Shown: piece by piece, positions 21,012 to 22,699 of the stretch
Layout of the letters: the number at the start of each line of letters is the position of its first letter
Position numbering within the stretch: position 1 is the stretch's first letter
Assembly: GCA_045537905.1 (NCBI GenBank)
Contig: JAZSQJ010000072.1
Coordinates: 1 to 22,699 of the forward strand
DNA: 22,699 nucleotides
DNA from: SIG636 sp045537905
Lineage (GTDB): Bacteria; Bacillota; Clostridia; Oscillospirales; CAG-382
Reading direction: 5' to 3'
The notes under the pieces: model-generated
Told to the model about the DNA's origin: nothing
The model's database searches: none
Seen by the model: the letters and a program-made list of their open reading frames with translations, nothing else
Made by a program: the position numbers and the translations under genes

Positions 21012-21050
21012 CCCCCAAGTATTTTGCTTGGTGGGTATTTTGTTTTTTTT
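21012..21050 (+). terminator. Riboswitch-controlled terminator before ribU
   Basis: CCCCCAAG pairs with CTTGGTGGG (one bulged T), followed by TATTTTG and eight T residues. The T run ends directly against the ribU ribosome binding site GGAG (21051-21054). Confidence 0.8.
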
Positions 21051-21059
21051 GGAGTTTTT

Positions 21060-21725
21060 ATGAAGGTTACTACCCGTAAGCTGACGGTGGCGGCCATGTT
21101 CAGTGCCCTTGCCTTTGCCACCGCCGCTATTTTTAACGTTGTTCCCATACCCTTGATGCCGTCACTGCCCTTTTTGCATTACGACCCCAAGGACGTTTTG
21201 ATTACCCTTTGCGGCTTTATTCTCGGCCCCTTGTATGCCGCCTTGGTCAGCCTTGTGGATGCGGTTATAGAGATGTCGGTAAGCAACACGGGTATCGTGG
21301 GTGCTGTGATGAACTTTTTGTCCAGCTGTATTTACGCCTGCAGTGCGGCTTTGCTGTACAAGCGTATGCGTAACGTTAAGGGCGCTGTGCTTGGTCTTGT
21401 AGTGTCGGTTATTTCCACTACCTGCTTTATGCTGTTGTGGAACTATCTGATATCCCCTTTGTATATGGGTATAAGCCGTGAGGCTGTGGGGGTTATGCTT
21501 TTCCCTGCCTTTTTGCCCTTTAATCTGGTTAAGTGCAGTATCAACGCAGGTATTACCCTGTTGGTTTACAAGCCTGTTATTACCGTACTTAGGAGCATTG
21601 GCTTGGTAAAAAAGAGCGAAAACAGGATTACAGCCGCAAACAGCGCAGTTACCATTACCATAGGTATTTTGCTGGTAGCGACAGGACTTGTTGCCGTTTG
21701 GTTTTTGAACAGCGAGGTTTTGTGA
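21060..21725 (+). CDS. ribU: Riboflavin ECF transporter substrate-binding subunit RibU
   Basis: A 221-aa hydrophobic protein with about six membrane segments, the S-component that captures riboflavin and works with the shared ECF ATPase module. Features: a short basic start MKVTTRKL, then FSALAFATAAIF, HYDPKDVLITLCGFILGPLYA and LFPAFLPFNLVKCSINA, all typical of RibU. The FMN riboswitch upstream makes the substrate assignment strong. The start is ATG 21060, 5 nt after GGAG; an upstream in-frame ATG at 20961 lies inside the aptamer and is rejected. A final membrane segment sits just before the stop. The stop overlaps the next gene's ATG by one base (TGATG). Confidence 0.94.
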   Translation: MKVTTRKLTVAAMFSALAFATAAIFNVVPIPLMPSLPFLHYDPKDVLITLCGFILGPLYAALVSLVDAVIEMSVSNTGIVGAVMNFLSSCIYACSAALLYKRMRNVKGAVLGLVVSVISTTCFMLLWNYLISPLYMGISREAVGVMLFPAFLPFNLVKCSINAGITLLVYKPVITVLRSIGLVKKSENRITAANSAVTITIGILLVATGLVAVWFLNSEVL

Positions 21726-22033
21726 TGGCTACAAGTACGGATTTTGCAATTTTTGTGTGCGAGCAGGTAAACAGACCCGGCGAAACACGCTACAGGAAAA
21801 TGTTTGGGGAATATATGGTTTACGTAAACGACAAACCCCTTCTTTTGCTGTGTGATAATACGGTGTTTGTAAAAAAGCTTCCCTGTACCGAGAAGCTTTT
21901 GAAGGACGCCCCCTGCGGTTTCCCCTATAAGGGTGCAAAGGAGCACTATATTTTGGATATTGAAAACACCCTTCTGGCAGAGGCAGTGGTAAAGGAGCTT
22001 GAAAAGGTAATCCCTACACCGAAGAGGCGGTAA
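21725..22033 (+). CDS. TfoX N-terminal-domain protein
   Basis: A 102-aa protein consisting of a TfoX-N domain alone: TDFAIFVCEQVNRPGETRYRKMFGEYMVYVNDKPLLLLCDNTVFVKK. In gamma-proteobacteria the domain occurs in the competence regulator TfoX/Sxy together with a C-terminal domain that is absent here; stand-alone forms are common in Firmicutes and their role is not known. The start ATG 21725 overlaps the ribU stop by one base, with GAGG 7 nt upstream, so expression is probably coupled to ribU and hence to the FMN riboswitch. No link to riboflavin is known. A terminator-like hairpin follows at 22083. Confidence 0.85.
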   Translation: MATSTDFAIFVCEQVNRPGETRYRKMFGEYMVYVNDKPLLLLCDNTVFVKKLPCTEKLLKDAPCGFPYKGAKEHYILDIENTLLAEAVVKELEKVIPTPKRR

Positions 22034-22082
22034 AAAAGCACGAACCGCAAGAGAATCATATATAAGCAACAGTAAAGTTTAA

Positions 22083-22116
22083 GGGGCTGTAAAAAACTTT
22101 GTTTTTTTACAGCCCC
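22083..22116 (+). terminator. Hairpin between convergent genes
   Basis: GGGGCTGTAAAAAAC / GTTTTTTTACAGCCCC, a near-perfect stem of about 15 bp with a TTT(G)-type loop and T-rich right arm. No clear T tract follows on either strand. It lies between the 3' ends of the TfoX-domain gene (plus) and the small membrane protein (minus), probably stopping both. It shares arms with the hairpins flanking repeat copy 2. Confidence 0.7.
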
Positions 22117-22123
22117 ACACTAT

Positions 22124-22390
22124 TTAGTTCTTATTTTTATTACGCTTTTTGAGCACCGCATAAAGTACAACGGCGGCGATGGCGATAACGGCACCTGCGA
22201 TTGCCGCAATCATTATGCACTTTTTCTTATCACAGCATTTTTTGGACGCATACACTTCAAACTCGTCATCATCAATGTCATCCAAAAGGTCGTCAAACCC
22301 CTCGCTATAATCTTCGTCAAGAGAAAACTTCAAACAGTCGTCACCCTCGGTGCAAAGACCCTCGTCAAAAAGAACCTTGTTCTCATCCAT
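22124..22390 (-). CDS. Small acidic single-pass membrane protein, unknown function
   Basis: An 88-aa protein I do not recognise. Residues 1-47 are strongly acidic, with an Asp-rich run (DDLLDDIDDDEFE). A short basic, cysteine-containing stretch KKCCDKKKC (about 50-58) follows, then one membrane segment (about 59-79, IMIAAIAGAVIAIAAVVLYAV) and a basic tail KKRNKNKN. This looks like a C-terminally anchored protein with most of its mass on one face of the membrane. I prefer ATG 22390 (AGGAG about 11 nt upstream) to ATG 22411, which has no ribosome binding site and itself overlaps that AGGAG. It has its own perfect promoter, so it is likely a real gene despite its size. Confidence 0.7.
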   Translation of the reverse strand: MDENKVLFDEGLCTEGDDCLKFSLDEDYSEGFDDLLDDIDDDEFEVYASKKCCDKKKCIMIAAIAGAVIAIAAVVLYAVLKKRNKNKN

Positions 22391-22422
22391 AATCGTATAC
22401 GCTCCTTTCATTTGCTACAATT

Positions 22423-22451
22423 ATTATAACCAAATACTTAAGGCTTGTCAA
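22423..22451 (-). promoter_or_regulatory. Promoter of the small acidic membrane protein gene
   Basis: On the minus strand TTGACA (plus 22446-22451), 17-nt spacer, TATAAT (plus 22423-22428): both boxes match consensus exactly. Repeat copy 3 begins 28 nt upstream of the -35 box. Confidence 0.9.
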
Positions 22452-22478
22452 TAGAAATTTCTAAAACCAAAGGGTTTT

Positions 22479-22699
22479 TCAGACCGCTGACAAAGGCACA
22501 GAGCACGAAAAAGAATAAAATATACTCATTCTAAAGTAGAAAATTCAGGGAAAATTTTCCTGAATTTTCTGCATTTTATTTGTTTTTTCGTTCAAAACGA
22601 ACCTCGGCTCACAGTACTTAGTACAGTTATCGCCTCGGTTCGTCTTGCCTGCACTCTTTCTCAGCACTCTGCCAGCTTGATGACAAGGTTTGTCATCAA
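22479..22699 (+). repeat. Structured dispersed repeat, copy 3 (cut by the window end)
   Basis: Third same-orientation copy. The first 58 nt are identical to copies 1 and 2, and the last ~50 nt match through hairpin D, where the window stops one base short of the shared 3' end. Hairpin B is at 22593-22603 / 22637-22647. Hairpin C is missing: about 40 nt of copies 1 and 2 are replaced by TAGTA, making a mini-hairpin GTAC-TTA-GTAC identical to that in the related stretch at 18995-19005. Hairpin A carries one further change that leaves a G-U pair. Confidence 0.92.

Noticed and set aside
20840..21079. A short plus-strand open frame across the ribU leader, and an N-terminal extension of RibU from 20961
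   Set aside because: The sequence is the FMN aptamer and its terminator. The RibU start at 21060 has a proper ribosome binding site and the family N-terminus.

Overview
The window looks like chromosomal DNA of a Gram-positive, low- to moderate-GC Clostridia-type bacterium, most plausibly a gut Oscillospiraceae/Ruminococcaceae relative. This is an inference from gene content: a mraZ-led division/cell-wall (dcw) cluster with a PASTA-domain class B penicillin-binding protein, ECF-type vitamin uptake proteins (BioY, RibU), a stand-alone TfoX N-terminal-domain protein, strong sigma-A-like promoters (TTGACA-17-TATAAT seen repeatedly) and GGAGG-type ribosome binding sites.

Layout. Positions 50-335 (minus) hold a two-tRNA operon (Thr-TGT then Tyr-GTA) with a consensus promoter and an intrinsic terminator. 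Positions 370-1694 (minus) hold birA-bioY, for biotin attachment and uptake; their promoter is interlocked with that of a divergent membrane-anchored parvulin-like foldase gene (1806-3473). Positions 3640-15530 (plus) are the dcw cluster: promoter and MraZ operator, mraZ, rsmH, ftsL-like, a PASTA PBP, murF, mraY, ftsW, murG, ftsQ/divIB, ftsZ (with its own promoter) and a bacterial PH-domain gene behind an attenuator-like palindrome. murE, murD, murC, murB and ftsA are absent from the cluster. Together these genes make lipid-linked peptidoglycan precursor (MurF, MraY, MurG), polymerise and cross-link it (FtsW plus PBP), and place that activity at the division site (FtsZ, FtsQ, FtsL-like).

Positions 15869-17596 (minus) carry nagB and a PfkB sugar kinase (amino sugar and sugar catabolism). 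They are followed by a plus-strand HAD hydrolase that converges, with a 2-bp gap, on a CBS-domain protein resembling c-di-AMP-binding DarB/CbpB. Next come a structured non-coding stretch (18782-19392), an AI-2E-family membrane protein (minus), an FMN-riboswitch-controlled ribU with a TfoX-N-domain gene, and a small acidic single-pass membrane protein (minus).

The least explained content is non-coding. A structured element of about 257 nt occurs three times in the same orientation (15568-15824, 19086-19343, 22479-window end). Its two ends are nearly invariant and its middle contains several hairpins whose sequence changes mostly preserve pairing. A second, distinct structured stretch (18871-19079) shares one hairpin with it, with two compensatory base-pair swaps, and ends in two mutually exclusive terminator-like hairpins. 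These look like intergenic non-coding RNA or small non-autonomous repeat units and are the best candidates for something undescribed.
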